Source: CAJINA01 sp964636125 (GTDB lineage Bacteria > Desulfobacterota > Desulfobacteria > Desulfobacterales > CAJINA01). From it: a stretch of 64,000 nucleotides of DNA. The stretch covers positions 1 to 64,000 of the forward strand of contig CAZWPX010000012.1 of the NCBI GenBank assembly GCA_964636125.1, given 5' to 3'. The position numbers were made by a program, and so were the translations under genes. A model generated the notes under the pieces. It searched no databases. It was given only the letters and a program-made list of their open reading frames with translations, and was not told the origin of the DNA. Shown piece after piece: positions 43,225-52,281 of this stretch (the first letter of the stretch is position 1; every line of letters starts with the position of its first letter).

Positions 43225-44148
43225 ATGGGAAATCAATTTCGAACAGCCATCCTGCTGATGGCAATGACAGTGTTTATCCTGTTCGTCGGGCAGCTTTTAG
43301 GCGGACGACAGGGCATGCTGATTGCCCTGATTTTTGCCGGCGGCATGAATTTTTTCAGCTACTGGTATTCTGATAAAATGGTCCTGAAAATGTACCGGGC
43401 CGAGCCGGCCACCCCCGCCCAGGCACCGGAGCTTTATGCCATGGTGCAGACCCTGGTCCGCCGGGCCCAGCTGCCCATGCCCCAGGTCTATATCATTCCC
43501 CAAGACCAACCCAATGCCTTCGCAACCGGCCGCAACCCCGAACACGCCGCCGTGGCGGTTACCCAGGGGCTGCTGAACCTGATGAACCGAGACGAGATTG
43601 AAGGGGTGCTCGCCCATGAGCTGGCCCATGTGAAAAACAGGGATATCCTCATCGGCACCGTCGCGGCCACCATGGCCGGGGCGATCATGATGCTGGCCAG
43701 CATGGCCCGCTGGTCAGCTCTTTTTGGCGGTATGCGCTCCGATGACGATGAGGGCGGTATGGGCATCTTCGGCCTGATTGCCATGTCGATCATCGCACCC
43801 ATGGCGGCCATGCTGATCCAAATGGCCATTTCACGCTCCCGGGAATACCTGGCCGACAGTACCGGTGCAGCCATCGCCGGCCGGCCCGATGGACTGGCTC
43901 GCGCCCTGGAGAAGCTGGGTTCCTACAGCCGCACCCGCACCATGGATGCCAATCCCTCCACGGCCCACATGTTCATTGTGAACCCCCTGTCGGCCCAGAA
44001 ACTGGCCAGCCTCTTCTCAACCCACCCGCCCGTTGAAGAACGGGTGACCCGTTTGACCGGTTCAGGCCCAACCGCACCGCGTTCCAACAGTGGCTCGAGG
44101 CGAAAAAAATCCGAAGGCGCCGCCTTCTGGGACCGCCTGTCCGATTAA
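43225..44148 (+). CDS. htpX: Membrane zinc protease HtpX (M48)
   Basis: Membrane-protein quality-control metalloprotease of 307 residues. Two N-terminal helices (about 8-45) are followed by the catalytic motif HELAH (131-135) in EGVLAHELAHVKNRDI, with the third ligand Glu in SREYLADSTGA (near 210); a further helix pair covers about 140-205. The C-terminal 50 residues end in a basic, Gly/Ser-rich tail (RSNSGSRRKKSEGAAF), slightly longer than the E. coli protein. GGAGG precedes the ATG. It stands upstream of the thioredoxin-fold protein (18-base gap), consistent with envelope stress handling. Confidence 0.95.
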   Translation: MGNQFRTAILLMAMTVFILFVGQLLGGRQGMLIALIFAGGMNFFSYWYSDKMVLKMYRAEPATPAQAPELYAMVQTLVRRAQLPMPQVYIIPQDQPNAFATGRNPEHAAVAVTQGLLNLMNRDEIEGVLAHELAHVKNRDILIGTVAATMAGAIMMLASMARWSALFGGMRSDDDEGGMGIFGLIAMSIIAPMAAMLIQMAISRSREYLADSTGAAIAGRPDGLARALEKLGSYSRTRTMDANPSTAHMFIVNPLSAQKLASLFSTHPPVEERVTRLTGSGPTAPRSNSGSRRKKSEGAAFWDRLSD

Positions 44149-44166
44149 CGTGAAAGGAATACGTCC

Positions 44167-45141
44167 ATGACCCCATCCGACAAACAGCAGATTGAAATGT
44201 GGATTCAAAACAGGAGCGGCACTACCGAACTGGCGCTGATTGCCGACAACAGTGAACCCGCCAGACAGCTGGGTGAATTTTGTGATGCGCTGACCGCTAT
44301 GGCCCCGGAGATGACGTTCAAGCAAAGGTCCCCCGATTCGGACGCGGAACCACCCGCAATCCAGGCCGGCCGCCGCCTGCAATACCAGGCCGTCCCCCTG
44401 GGGCCGGAGCTGGGCCCCTTCCTGGAAGCACTCGACAATCAGGACGCACCTGTGGATGCGGCCGCGGCAGGGTTTCCTGAACTGGAAGCCCTGGATATCC
44501 CGGCCCGCCTGCAGGTATACATTGCCCCCCAATGCCCGCACTGTCCGCAAACCGTCCGAAAACTTCTGCCTCTGGTACAGGCCAATACGAATATTTCCAT
44601 CTCAGTGATTGACGGCACCCTGTTTACGCAAATGTCGGAAACGGCCCTGATTCAATCGGTCCCCACAGTCATCCTGGACACCGATTTCAGATGGACCGGG
44701 GCAGTGGACATGCCTGAGTTGATTGAAACCATCATCAACCGGGACCCGAACAAACTGGGCCCCCAGACCCTGCGCAGTTTTATCGACGACGGCCGGGCCT
44801 CTGACCTGGCGCAGATGATGATCACAGCTGGAACCATTTTTCCGGCGCTCATTGACCTGCTCACCCATGAACTCTGGTCGATCCGCCTGGGGGCGATGGT
44901 GGCGGCCGAAGAGATTGCCTATACCGATCAACCCCTGGCCGCAACCCTGATCCCGGCTCTGGCAGAGCGCTTTGAGGGGGTCAATACAACCGTGCAGGGG
45001 GACATCCTGCATGTCATCGGTGAGGCCGGTGACAAGACCCATCTGCCATTTCTCGAGAATATTGCAGCCACCACCTCGGAAGAAGAATTGCAGGAAGCAG
45101 CCCAGGATGCCATTGAGACAATTGAAGAAAACATGAGTTAA
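44167..45141 (+). CDS. Thioredoxin-fold disulfide protein fused to HEAT-like repeats
   Basis: A 324-residue cytoplasmic protein (no signal). Residues 1-200 resemble the double thioredoxin-fold unit of AhpF/PDO-type proteins, with the redox motif CPHC (123-126) in YIAPQCPHCPQTVRKLLP and the cis-Pro strand SVPTVILDTDFRWTG. The first fold (residues 1-105) has no CxxC. The C-terminal 110 residues are HEAT-like: LIDLLTHELWSIRLGAMVAAEEIAYTD and LAERFEGVNTTVQGDILHVIGEAGDKTHLPFLENIAATT. Such fusions suggest binding to a large protein partner that is then reduced. It follows htpX closely and is probably cotranscribed. Confidence 0.8.
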   Translation: MTPSDKQQIEMWIQNRSGTTELALIADNSEPARQLGEFCDALTAMAPEMTFKQRSPDSDAEPPAIQAGRRLQYQAVPLGPELGPFLEALDNQDAPVDAAAAGFPELEALDIPARLQVYIAPQCPHCPQTVRKLLPLVQANTNISISVIDGTLFTQMSETALIQSVPTVILDTDFRWTGAVDMPELIETIINRDPNKLGPQTLRSFIDDGRASDLAQMMITAGTIFPALIDLLTHELWSIRLGAMVAAEEIAYTDQPLAATLIPALAERFEGVNTTVQGDILHVIGEAGDKTHLPFLENIAATTSEEELQEAAQDAIETIEENMS

Positions 45142-45269
45142 GAGCGGGTTATAGGTGAGGGATAATGGGTGATGGGCGTTCAACGTTTATGAATCCGTAA
45201 AAGGTCGAAAATTCCCGTTGGGTGTCATCCCGGTTAAAACGGGGAACGCTGTACCCTGAACCCGGAACC

Positions 45270-46784
45270 TCATACAAAAAACGGGGCATGATTGGATGTA
45301 AACACCGGCGGATCCCGGCGCAGAATTGGGGTGATGGCAGGGTGTTTTTTGAAGGTCTTTTCGATAAAATGGCGAACCCGGGCACGGTCCCACCCCAGAG
45401 GATGGTTAAAATCCCTGTAAAAACTGAGATCACCCGCATAGAACGCCTGGGTCTCGATCTCCCGGGTATCCGGCCCGTGGACCGGCAGGTTGAACAGGGC
45501 CAGGTTTAAAAACCCGATCTTGCGGCTGTGCCGGACGGTGAAATCGAGCGTCCGACCGGCCGCCTGGGCGTCTTCCTGGGGGGTTCCAAACAGAAGATAG
45601 ACATAGGTAGCGATCCCGGCTTTATGCAGGTTATCCAGTACCCGGGCAGCCGTGGCCAGGTCCGTCCCCTTTTCCAGAGCATCCAAAACCGCCTGATCCC
45701 CTGATTCCAATCCGATTTTCAACATTGTACAGCCTGACTTTCTGAGTTTATAACAAAAATCAAGGTCGCACAATCGGCGGGTCAGGCGCACGAATCCGTA
45801 CCACGGCACCTGAATGGGTGCCGCGGCCAGTGCGCCCAAAAGGGCCGGTTGGATGGCATTGTCCAGAAAATGCACCAGCTCGGGCCGATGCCTGTCCACC
45901 AGCGCTTTCAAGTCGGACATCACCTCCGGGACAGGTGCGGGCGCCCAGGGGTTCTGCTCGGCGCGTTCCGGGCAGAAAGAGCACTTGTGCCAGTAGCATC
46001 CACTGGAGGCAGAGTACGGCAAGATGAAACCGGGACTGAAGTAGGGGTTTTTATCAAGATCTGAATAATCAGGCCGGGCACACGTTACTTCTGAATTTTC
46101 TCCCAGCAGGTTCAAAAGCTCCCTCTCCCCCGGCCCGTCCACCACCTGATCCACCAGACCGGTAAACGGGTTTTGCCAGTCGGGCCGACGCACCCAGGAG
46201 GTAATCAACCCGCCCCCTATGACAATTTTCAAACCCGGGCGCGCGGCTTTTAGCAGCCCGATCAGGGCAAATCCGCACAGGGCCTGGGACAAAAACCCCA
46301 GGGAGAGCCCCACCACATTCACGGCCGGGTTCAAGGTGATGGGCAAAACTGCTTCTGTGAAATAGTCGTAAAACGGGTTTGCCTCCGGAGTTGCCGCGGC
46401 CTGCAACAGATCCCGACTGCGCACCGGCGAAAGCTGGCGGTCAATGTAATTGGCCAACCCGATCTTCTGCGGGTAGTCCGGTATCGATTTTTCAAGAACC
46501 CGACCGATGTCGGCCACCACCCTTTTATAGCGTTCAAAATGGGCGTACCCCATTTGTGTCTGCAGGACCTTCAGGTTCTGTTCCCGGTTTTTATTCGCCC
46601 GCCGGGTCCAGGTGTCTTCCCCGGTAGCCGGCCTGTTGAGCAGATAGTTCACCCCTTCGATACTGGCATCGACGACCTGGCATTCCAGGCCTTTCGATCT
46701 CAGGACGCCAGACAGGCGCGCAATCCCGGCCGGCGGCTCACAGGTTTTGGCAATCGGCGGATTTATCAGAACAATTGATTTCAA
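45270..46784 (-). CDS. B12-binding-domain radical SAM protein
   Basis: A 504-residue radical SAM enzyme. The N-terminal cobalamin-binding-like Rossmann domain (about 1-200; IVLINPPIAKTCEPPAGIARLSGVLRSKG) lacks the strict DxHxxG cobalamin ligand. The cluster-binding cysteines are C263, C268 and C271 in SGCYWHKCSFCPE, a CX4CX2C spacing as in the GCYWxxCxFC subgroup rather than the standard CX3CX2C. Further motifs include GLESGDQAVLDALEKGT and YLLFGTPQEDAQAAGRTLDF. Possible roles are methyl transfer or rearrangement. It stands between the thioredoxin gene and parE, without partner genes. No defined substrate. Confidence 0.85.
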   Translation of the reverse strand: MKSIVLINPPIAKTCEPPAGIARLSGVLRSKGLECQVVDASIEGVNYLLNRPATGEDTWTRRANKNREQNLKVLQTQMGYAHFERYKRVVADIGRVLEKSIPDYPQKIGLANYIDRQLSPVRSRDLLQAAATPEANPFYDYFTEAVLPITLNPAVNVVGLSLGFLSQALCGFALIGLLKAARPGLKIVIGGGLITSWVRRPDWQNPFTGLVDQVVDGPGERELLNLLGENSEVTCARPDYSDLDKNPYFSPGFILPYSASSGCYWHKCSFCPERAEQNPWAPAPVPEVMSDLKALVDRHRPELVHFLDNAIQPALLGALAAAPIQVPWYGFVRLTRRLCDLDFCYKLRKSGCTMLKIGLESGDQAVLDALEKGTDLATAARVLDNLHKAGIATYVYLLFGTPQEDAQAAGRTLDFTVRHSRKIGFLNLALFNLPVHGPDTREIETQAFYAGDLSFYRDFNHPLGWDRARVRHFIEKTFKKHPAITPILRRDPPVFTSNHAPFFV

Positions 46785-47009
46785 GGGTCGCGCCTATTTG
46801 TAAACGTGAAAAGGTAACACCGGCGGCCTTCAAACTTAGCAGAATTTCCGGTCCCGGCGGTTTTCAAGGGGTGCCCATCAAACCATTTGATCTTGGTATC
46901 CAATATGTGGTAGACCATCTGGCATGCACCTACAACCTGATGTATATAAGTTGATTTTGGTATTAAAATCAACCTGTTTTCTGTCGCAATCCCATGAAAG
47001 AGCAGCGCC

Positions 47010-48893
47010 ATGATAGCCAACAACTACACAGCTGAATCGATTGAAGTCCTCAATGGTCTCGATCCCGTCAAACGCAGACCGGGAATGTATACCGACACCC
47101 TGCGGCCCAATCACCTCGGCCAGGAGGTCGTTGACAACAGCGTAGACGAGGCCATTGCCGGTTTTGCCACGCGGATCGATGTCACCCTGCTGCCGGACCA
47201 CTCTTTGAAAGTGACCGACAACGGACGCGGCATGCCGGTGGACGTCCATCCGGAGGAAGGGATCACCGGTGTGGAGCTGATCCTGACCAAACTGCACGCG
47301 GGCGCCAAGTTTTCGGACAAGAACTACCAGTTTTCCGGGGGACTGCACGGTGTCGGTGTTTCGGTGGTCAATGCCCTCTCCACCCGCCTGGACGTGGAAA
47401 TCAGGCGGGACGGCAAAAAATACGCCATCGGGTTTGAAAACGGCGAAATTTTCCAGATCCTGGAAGTTGTCGGCAGCGTCGGCATACGCAACACCGGTAC
47501 CACCATCCATTTCTGGCCGGATCCCAAATATTTCGATTCGGCCCGTTTTTCCATTCCCAAGCTCAAACATGTGATGCGGGCCAAAGCGGTCCTCTGCCCG
47601 GGACTCACCCTGACATTTACAGATGTCAAATCAGGGGAGACCCAGCGCTGGTATTATGAAGACGGCCTCAGTGAATACCTGCTGGGCAATTTCGCCCAGA
47701 ACCTGATCCTGCCGGACCCGCCGTTCGTAGGCGGCTTTGAAGGCACCGGTGAAACCGTGAACTGGGCCGTCACCTGGCTTCCGGAAAACGGGGACACGGT
47801 CTGCGAGAGCTATGTAAATCTCATCCCCACCCCCCAGGGCGGCACCCATGTCAACGGTTTCAGGAGTGGGCTGCTGGCCTCCATACGGGAGTTTTGCGAC
47901 TTCCGCAAACTTATCCCCCGGGGCGTAAAGCTGACCCCGGATGATATCTGGGACCGCTGCGCCTACATCCTCTCAGCCAAAATGCAGGACCCCCAGTTTT
48001 CAGGGCAGACCAAAGAGCGGCTCTCCTCCCGGCAATGTGCTAAATTTGTCTCAGGCGTTGTCAAGGACGCCTTCAGCCTCTGGCTCAACCAGCACACCGA
48101 CACCGGTGAACGGCTGGCCGAAATGGCCATCAAAAGCGCCCAGCGCAGGCTGCGCAGCAGTAAAAAAGTGGCCCGTAAAAAAATTACCAGCGGCCCCGCC
48201 CTGCCCGGCAAACTTGCTGACTGCGTGGGCCAGGACCCCCTGCAGGCCGAATTATTTCTGGTTGAAGGTGACAGTGCCGGCGGGTCGGCCAAACAGGCCA
48301 GGGACAGGCAGTTCCAGGCCATCATGCCCCTGCGGGGTAAAATCCTCAATACCTGGGAAGCGGATTCGGGCACCATTCTGGGATCAAAAGAGATTCATGA
48401 CATCTCGGTGGCCATGGGCGTTGATCCGGGCGCCAGCATCATCAGCGGACTGCGTTACGGGAAAATCTGCATCCTCGCCGACGCGGATTCCGATGGCTTG
48501 CACATTGCGACCCTGTTGTGCGCCCTTTTTGTAAAACATTTTATGCCCCTGGTTGAAAACGGGCATATTTTTGTGGCCATGCCGCCGCTCTACCGGATCG
48601 ATGTGGGCAAAGACGTACACTATGCCCTGGACGAAGCGGAAAAGAATGCGACCATAGATAAGATCAGGGCTAAAAAACCGCGTGCCAAGATAAACGTACA
48701 GCGGTTTAAGGGACTGGGTGAAATGAACCCCATCCAGCTGCGCGAAACCACCATGGCCCCGGACACGCGCCGACTGGTGCAGTTGACGCTCAAAGACGAT
48801 ATCAACACCCTGGGCACCATGGATATGCTGCTGGCAAAAAAGCGGGCAGCCGATCGCCGCCTCTGGCTGGAACGCAGCGGAAATATTAACTGA
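47010..48893 (+). CDS. parE: DNA topoisomerase IV subunit B
   Basis: ATPase subunit of topoisomerase IV, 627 residues (E. coli ParE is 630). GHKL signatures: NSVDEAIAGFATRIDV with the catalytic Asp/Asn, VTDNGRGMPVDVHPEEGITGVELI, and QFSGGLHGVGVSVVNALS. The Toprim domain begins with ELFLVEGDSAGGSAKQARDR and includes DADSDGLHIATLL. The C-terminus MNPIQLRETTMAPDTRRLVQL is typical. It is followed by a repeat-containing gap and parC, so the two subunits are encoded together. The protein decatenates daughter chromosomes. Confidence 0.95.
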   Translation: MIANNYTAESIEVLNGLDPVKRRPGMYTDTLRPNHLGQEVVDNSVDEAIAGFATRIDVTLLPDHSLKVTDNGRGMPVDVHPEEGITGVELILTKLHAGAKFSDKNYQFSGGLHGVGVSVVNALSTRLDVEIRRDGKKYAIGFENGEIFQILEVVGSVGIRNTGTTIHFWPDPKYFDSARFSIPKLKHVMRAKAVLCPGLTLTFTDVKSGETQRWYYEDGLSEYLLGNFAQNLILPDPPFVGGFEGTGETVNWAVTWLPENGDTVCESYVNLIPTPQGGTHVNGFRSGLLASIREFCDFRKLIPRGVKLTPDDIWDRCAYILSAKMQDPQFSGQTKERLSSRQCAKFVSGVVKDAFSLWLNQHTDTGERLAEMAIKSAQRRLRSSKKVARKKITSGPALPGKLADCVGQDPLQAELFLVEGDSAGGSAKQARDRQFQAIMPLRGKILNTWEADSGTILGSKEIHDISVAMGVDPGASIISGLRYGKICILADADSDGLHIATLLCALFVKHFMPLVENGHIFVAMPPLYRIDVGKDVHYALDEAEKNATIDKIRAKKPRAKINVQRFKGLGEMNPIQLRETTMAPDTRRLVQLTLKDDINTLGTMDMLLAKKRAADRRLWLERSGNIN

Positions 48894-48896
48894 GAA

Positions 48897-49032
48897 GGAT
48901 TCGAGGATCCAAGGAATCAAGGGGCCGAGTGAAAAACCAACCGGAACTTTGTTCCGGCAACATCGTGAGACCTTAAAACCCAGATATAGGTTTTTAGCCT
49001 TCTAAACCCTTGAATCCTTGACCCCTCGAACC
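48897..49032. repeat. Imperfect inverted repeat pair between parE and parC
   Basis: The parE-parC gap (187 bases) contains a run around 48897-48924 (beginning GGATTCGAGGATCCAAGG) and its reversed relative at 49007-49032 (CCCTTGAATCCTTGACCC...), matching at about 22 of 26 positions with roughly 80 bases between. Such degenerate TTCGAGGGGTCAAGGATTC units look like a dispersed intergenic repeat. It may fold into a long stem in the parE-parC transcript. Confidence 0.55.
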
Positions 49033-49116
49033 CTTGGACCCTTTTTGACGAGAAACTCTTAAATCCTTAAACCCTATTCTTTGGCAAAACCGAAGAAGAA
49101 CCGGGAAGAGAATACC

Positions 49117-51390
49117 ATGTCCCAAGCCACCACCTTCACCGCCGACGGCATCGAACAGCTTCCCATGGAAGCGTTTACGGAACGGGCGTACCGCGAGTAC
49201 GCCATGTACGTGATCCTTGACCGCGCCCTACCCCACATTGGCGACGGCCTCAAGCCTGTCCAGCGCAGAATCGTCTATGCCATGTCGGAACTGGGCTTAA
49301 AAGCCTCGGCCAAGTACAAAAAATCGGCCCGCACCGTGGGTGATGTGCTGGGTAAATTCCACCCCCATGGAGACAGCGCCTGCTACGAAGCCATGGTCCT
49401 GATGGCCCAACCCTTTTCATACCGCTATCCCCTGCTGGACGGGCAGGGCAACTGGGGGTCGCCGGATGATCCCAAGTCGTTCGCCGCCATGCGCTATACC
49501 GAGTCCAAGCTGGCCCCCTATGCGGATGTCCTGCTTTCCGAGATCGGGCAGGGTACCGTGGACTGGCTTCCCAACTTTGACGGCACCCTTGACGAACCGG
49601 CCATTTTGCCGGCCAGGCTGCCCAACGTGCTGCTCAACGGCACCACCGGCATCGCCGTCGGTATGGCCACGGACATCCCGCCGCACAATCTCAGGGAAGT
49701 CGCCGCGGCCTGTATCCACCTGCTCAACAACCCCCGGGCAGATATCGCGGAATTGTGCGAGCACATTGCCGGGCCGGACTACCCCACCGAGGCTGAAATT
49801 ATCACCCCCCGCGCCGACATTTTAAAAATGTACCAGACAGGAACCGGCTCAATCAGGATGCGGGCGGTCTACTACCGGGAAAACGGCGACATCGTTATCA
49901 GCGCCTTGCCCCACCAGGTCTCCGGCGCTAAAGTGCTCGAGCAGATAGCGTCCCAGATGCAGTCCAAGAAGCTGCCCATGGTCGTTGACCTGCGCGACGA
50001 ATCGGACCACGAGGACCCCACCCGCCTTGTCATTGTACCGCGTTCCAACCGGGTAGACGTGGAGACGTTGATGCGGCACCTGTTCGCCGCAACTGATCTT
50101 GAAAAAACCTACCGGGTCAACATAAACCTGATTGGCCTGGATGGCCGGCCCCAGGTCAAGGATCTCAAAAGCCTGCTGTCCGAATGGCTGCAGTTCAGAA
50201 AAGAGACGGTCCGACGGCGCCTCCAGTTCAGGCTGGATAAAGTCACCGATCGCCTGCACATCCTGGAAGGCCTGCTGGTCGCTTACCTCAACATTGACGA
50301 AGTGATCGCCATAATTCGTAGCGAAGAAAAGCCCAAACCGGTGCTGATGGCCCGCTTCAATCTGACCGCTACCCAGGCGGAAGCCATCCTGGAACTCAAG
50401 CTGCGTTTTCTGGCCAGACTCGAAGAGATGAAAATCAGAGGTGAACAGGAGACCCTGGCCGCCGAAAGGGACACCCTGGAAAAAACCCTGAACTCAACCC
50501 AACGGATGAAAACCCTGATCCGCCGCGAAATCGAAGCCGACGCCAAAACTTTCGGTGACGCCCGGCGCGCACCCATCGTACAGCGCGAAGAGGCCCAGGC
50601 CATGACCCAGGCCGACCTCTTACCGGTGGAACCGTTGACAGTGATCCTTTCCAAAAAGGGCTGGATCCGGGCCGCCAAGGGCCACGAAATCGATCCGGCC
50701 GGCCTGAATTATAAATCCGGTGACGGATTTTTGGATGCAGCCCACAGCCGCAGCAACCAAATGGCGGTTTTTCTGGACTCCACCGGGCGCAGTTACGCTG
50801 TTGCGGCCCACACCCTGCCCTCTGCCCGTGGTCAGGGCGAACCTTTGAGCGGTCGTGTGAACCTGCCCTCCGGGGCGTGGTTTACAGCGGTGCTTTCCGG
50901 AGACCCCCAACGTCCGATCCTTTTGGCCAGTGATGCGGGATATGGCTTTGTGACCTCCCTGGCCGATCTTTTCACCAAAAACCGCAGCGGCAAGGCGGTG
51001 TTGACCCTCCCCAAAAACGCCCGCCCCCTGTCGCCGGTTTCCGTCAACGACCCGGAAAGCGACCAGTTGGTGGCCATCACCAACGAGGGCCGCATACTGG
51101 TCTACGCACTCAACCACCTGCCGACCCTCGCCAGGGGCAAAGGCAACAAAATTATCAATATACCATCCGCCCGGGCCAGGGCCGGAGAGGAACTGTTGAT
51201 CACTTTGACGGCTCTACCCATAGGCCACAACCTGATCGTGCACGCCGGCAAGCGCTATTTGAAGCTGAAGCCCGGCAACCTGGCTGATTTCGTGGGCAAG
51301 CGCGGCCAGAGAGGTCGAAAACTACCCCGGGGTTTTCAAAATGTAACCGCTATAGATATGGAAGCTTCATCGCAAAGGGCGCTCATTTAG
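49117..51390 (+). CDS. parC: DNA topoisomerase IV subunit A
   Basis: Cleavage/rejoining subunit, 757 residues from ATG 49117, chosen because GGAAGAG precedes it (an upstream TTG at 49081 has none). ERAYREYAMYVILDRALPHIGDGLKPVQRRI opens the winged-helix domain. The active-site Tyr127 lies in AAMRYTESKLAPY, and quinolone-pocket positions are Ser87 and Glu91 in HPHGDSACYEAM, the sensitive-type residues. The C-terminal 280 residues are beta-pinwheel repeats (for example GWIRAAKGHEIDPAGLNYKSGDGF), as in ParC. The combination with parE just upstream supports ParC over GyrA. Confidence 0.94.
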   Translation: MSQATTFTADGIEQLPMEAFTERAYREYAMYVILDRALPHIGDGLKPVQRRIVYAMSELGLKASAKYKKSARTVGDVLGKFHPHGDSACYEAMVLMAQPFSYRYPLLDGQGNWGSPDDPKSFAAMRYTESKLAPYADVLLSEIGQGTVDWLPNFDGTLDEPAILPARLPNVLLNGTTGIAVGMATDIPPHNLREVAAACIHLLNNPRADIAELCEHIAGPDYPTEAEIITPRADILKMYQTGTGSIRMRAVYYRENGDIVISALPHQVSGAKVLEQIASQMQSKKLPMVVDLRDESDHEDPTRLVIVPRSNRVDVETLMRHLFAATDLEKTYRVNINLIGLDGRPQVKDLKSLLSEWLQFRKETVRRRLQFRLDKVTDRLHILEGLLVAYLNIDEVIAIIRSEEKPKPVLMARFNLTATQAEAILELKLRFLARLEEMKIRGEQETLAAERDTLEKTLNSTQRMKTLIRREIEADAKTFGDARRAPIVQREEAQAMTQADLLPVEPLTVILSKKGWIRAAKGHEIDPAGLNYKSGDGFLDAAHSRSNQMAVFLDSTGRSYAVAAHTLPSARGQGEPLSGRVNLPSGAWFTAVLSGDPQRPILLASDAGYGFVTSLADLFTKNRSGKAVLTLPKNARPLSPVSVNDPESDQLVAITNEGRILVYALNHLPTLARGKGNKIINIPSARARAGEELLITLTALPIGHNLIVHAGKRYLKLKPGNLADFVGKRGQRGRKLPRGFQNVTAIDMEASSQRALI

Positions 51391-51468
51391 ACCGACTTGA
51401 CACCCGCTCTTATCATCCCCATATTCTCCGCAAGCAAACAGGACCCCATAAGGGAGGACGCAATCCAT

Positions 51469-51864
51469 ATGCTGTTAAAACTTTTTCTCGCATTTACCCT
51501 GATTCCGATGATCGAGTTGACGCTTTTAATTAAGATCGGAACCGCCATCGGGGTCATTAATACGCTGCTGCTGGTGATCATCACCGGGTTCGCCGGGGCT
51601 TACCTCGCCCAGGCCCAGGGTTTTCAGACCATGCTGCGGGTGCGCGAACGACTCAACCGGGGAGAAACCCCGGCCGAGGATCTGGTGGATGCCGTGATCA
51701 TCTTTGTAGCCGGCATTGTTTTATTGACCCCGGGCCTGTTGACCGACATCACCGGCCTGCTCCTGCTGCTGCCGACCACCCGAACCCCTTTTAAAAGGTG
51801 GCTGCGGGTACAGTTTGATCGCTGGATGCAGAATCCCAACATCCATATTACCAGATATCCCTGA
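51469..51864 (+). CDS. fxsA: FxsA family membrane protein
   Basis: A 131-residue inner-membrane protein of the FxsA family (suppressor of F-exclusion of phage T7 when overexpressed in E. coli). Start ATG at 51469 is preceded by AGGGAGGA. Segments: LLKLFLAFTLIPMIELTLLIKIGTAIGVINTLLLVIITGFAGAYLAQ spans two helices, followed by the family amphipathic helix RVRERLNRGETPAEDLVDAVIIFVAGIVLLTPGLLTDITGLLLLLP and a basic tail. It probably lies in the same transcript as parC (78-base gap). Physiological role unclear. Confidence 0.9.
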   Translation: MLLKLFLAFTLIPMIELTLLIKIGTAIGVINTLLLVIITGFAGAYLAQAQGFQTMLRVRERLNRGETPAEDLVDAVIIFVAGIVLLTPGLLTDITGLLLLLPTTRTPFKRWLRVQFDRWMQNPNIHITRYP

Positions 51865-51882
51865 CATTGTACCCAAAGTGCC

Positions 51883-52281
51883 ATGACACATACAAAGGCC
51901 TATCAGCCCTCCCCCGTTAAGGTTTGGGAATATACCATAGCCGGTAAATGGACGGTCCAGGCCGGAAAGACGGACGTCGACAACGATCGCCTGAGCCTGA
52001 AGGAAGCCCGGCCCGCTGACTGGTGGTTTCATGTGCGCGGCATGCCCGGCAGTCACGTGCTTTTAAGAGCCCTCCCCGGTGAAACCCCCGACAAAGAGAC
52101 CCTCAAGGCCGCCGCCGCTGTGGCGGCCTATCACAGCAAGGCTCGCAACGGCGGGGTAACGCCCGTGGCCTGCACCCAGGCAGCTTACGTCAGTAAACCG
52201 CGTGGTGCCAAACCCGGCACCGTCCAAATCCGCAAAGAAACCATTTTAAAAGTCCGGCCGGGACTTCCCGATGGGGCATAG
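51883..52281 (+). CDS. Stand-alone NFACT-R (DUF814) RNA-binding domain protein
   Basis: A 132-residue protein consisting only of the NFACT RNA-binding domain found at the C-terminus of RqcH/Rqc2 and FbpA-type proteins. The hallmark is DWWFHVRGMPGSHVLLRAL, followed by ETLKAAAAVAAYHSKARNGGVTPVACTQAAYVSKPRGAKPGTVQI. Full-length RqcH proteins bind tRNA and tag stalled chains with Ala; a lone NFACT-R lacks the other domains, so it may bind tRNA or rRNA alone or help modify it. Its end overlaps the KptA gene by 11 bases, so the two are coupled, and a tRNA-Lys gene lies 0.9 kb downstream. Confidence 0.88.
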   Translation: MTHTKAYQPSPVKVWEYTIAGKWTVQAGKTDVDNDRLSLKEARPADWWFHVRGMPGSHVLLRALPGETPDKETLKAAAAVAAYHSKARNGGVTPVACTQAAYVSKPRGAKPGTVQIRKETILKVRPGLPDGA

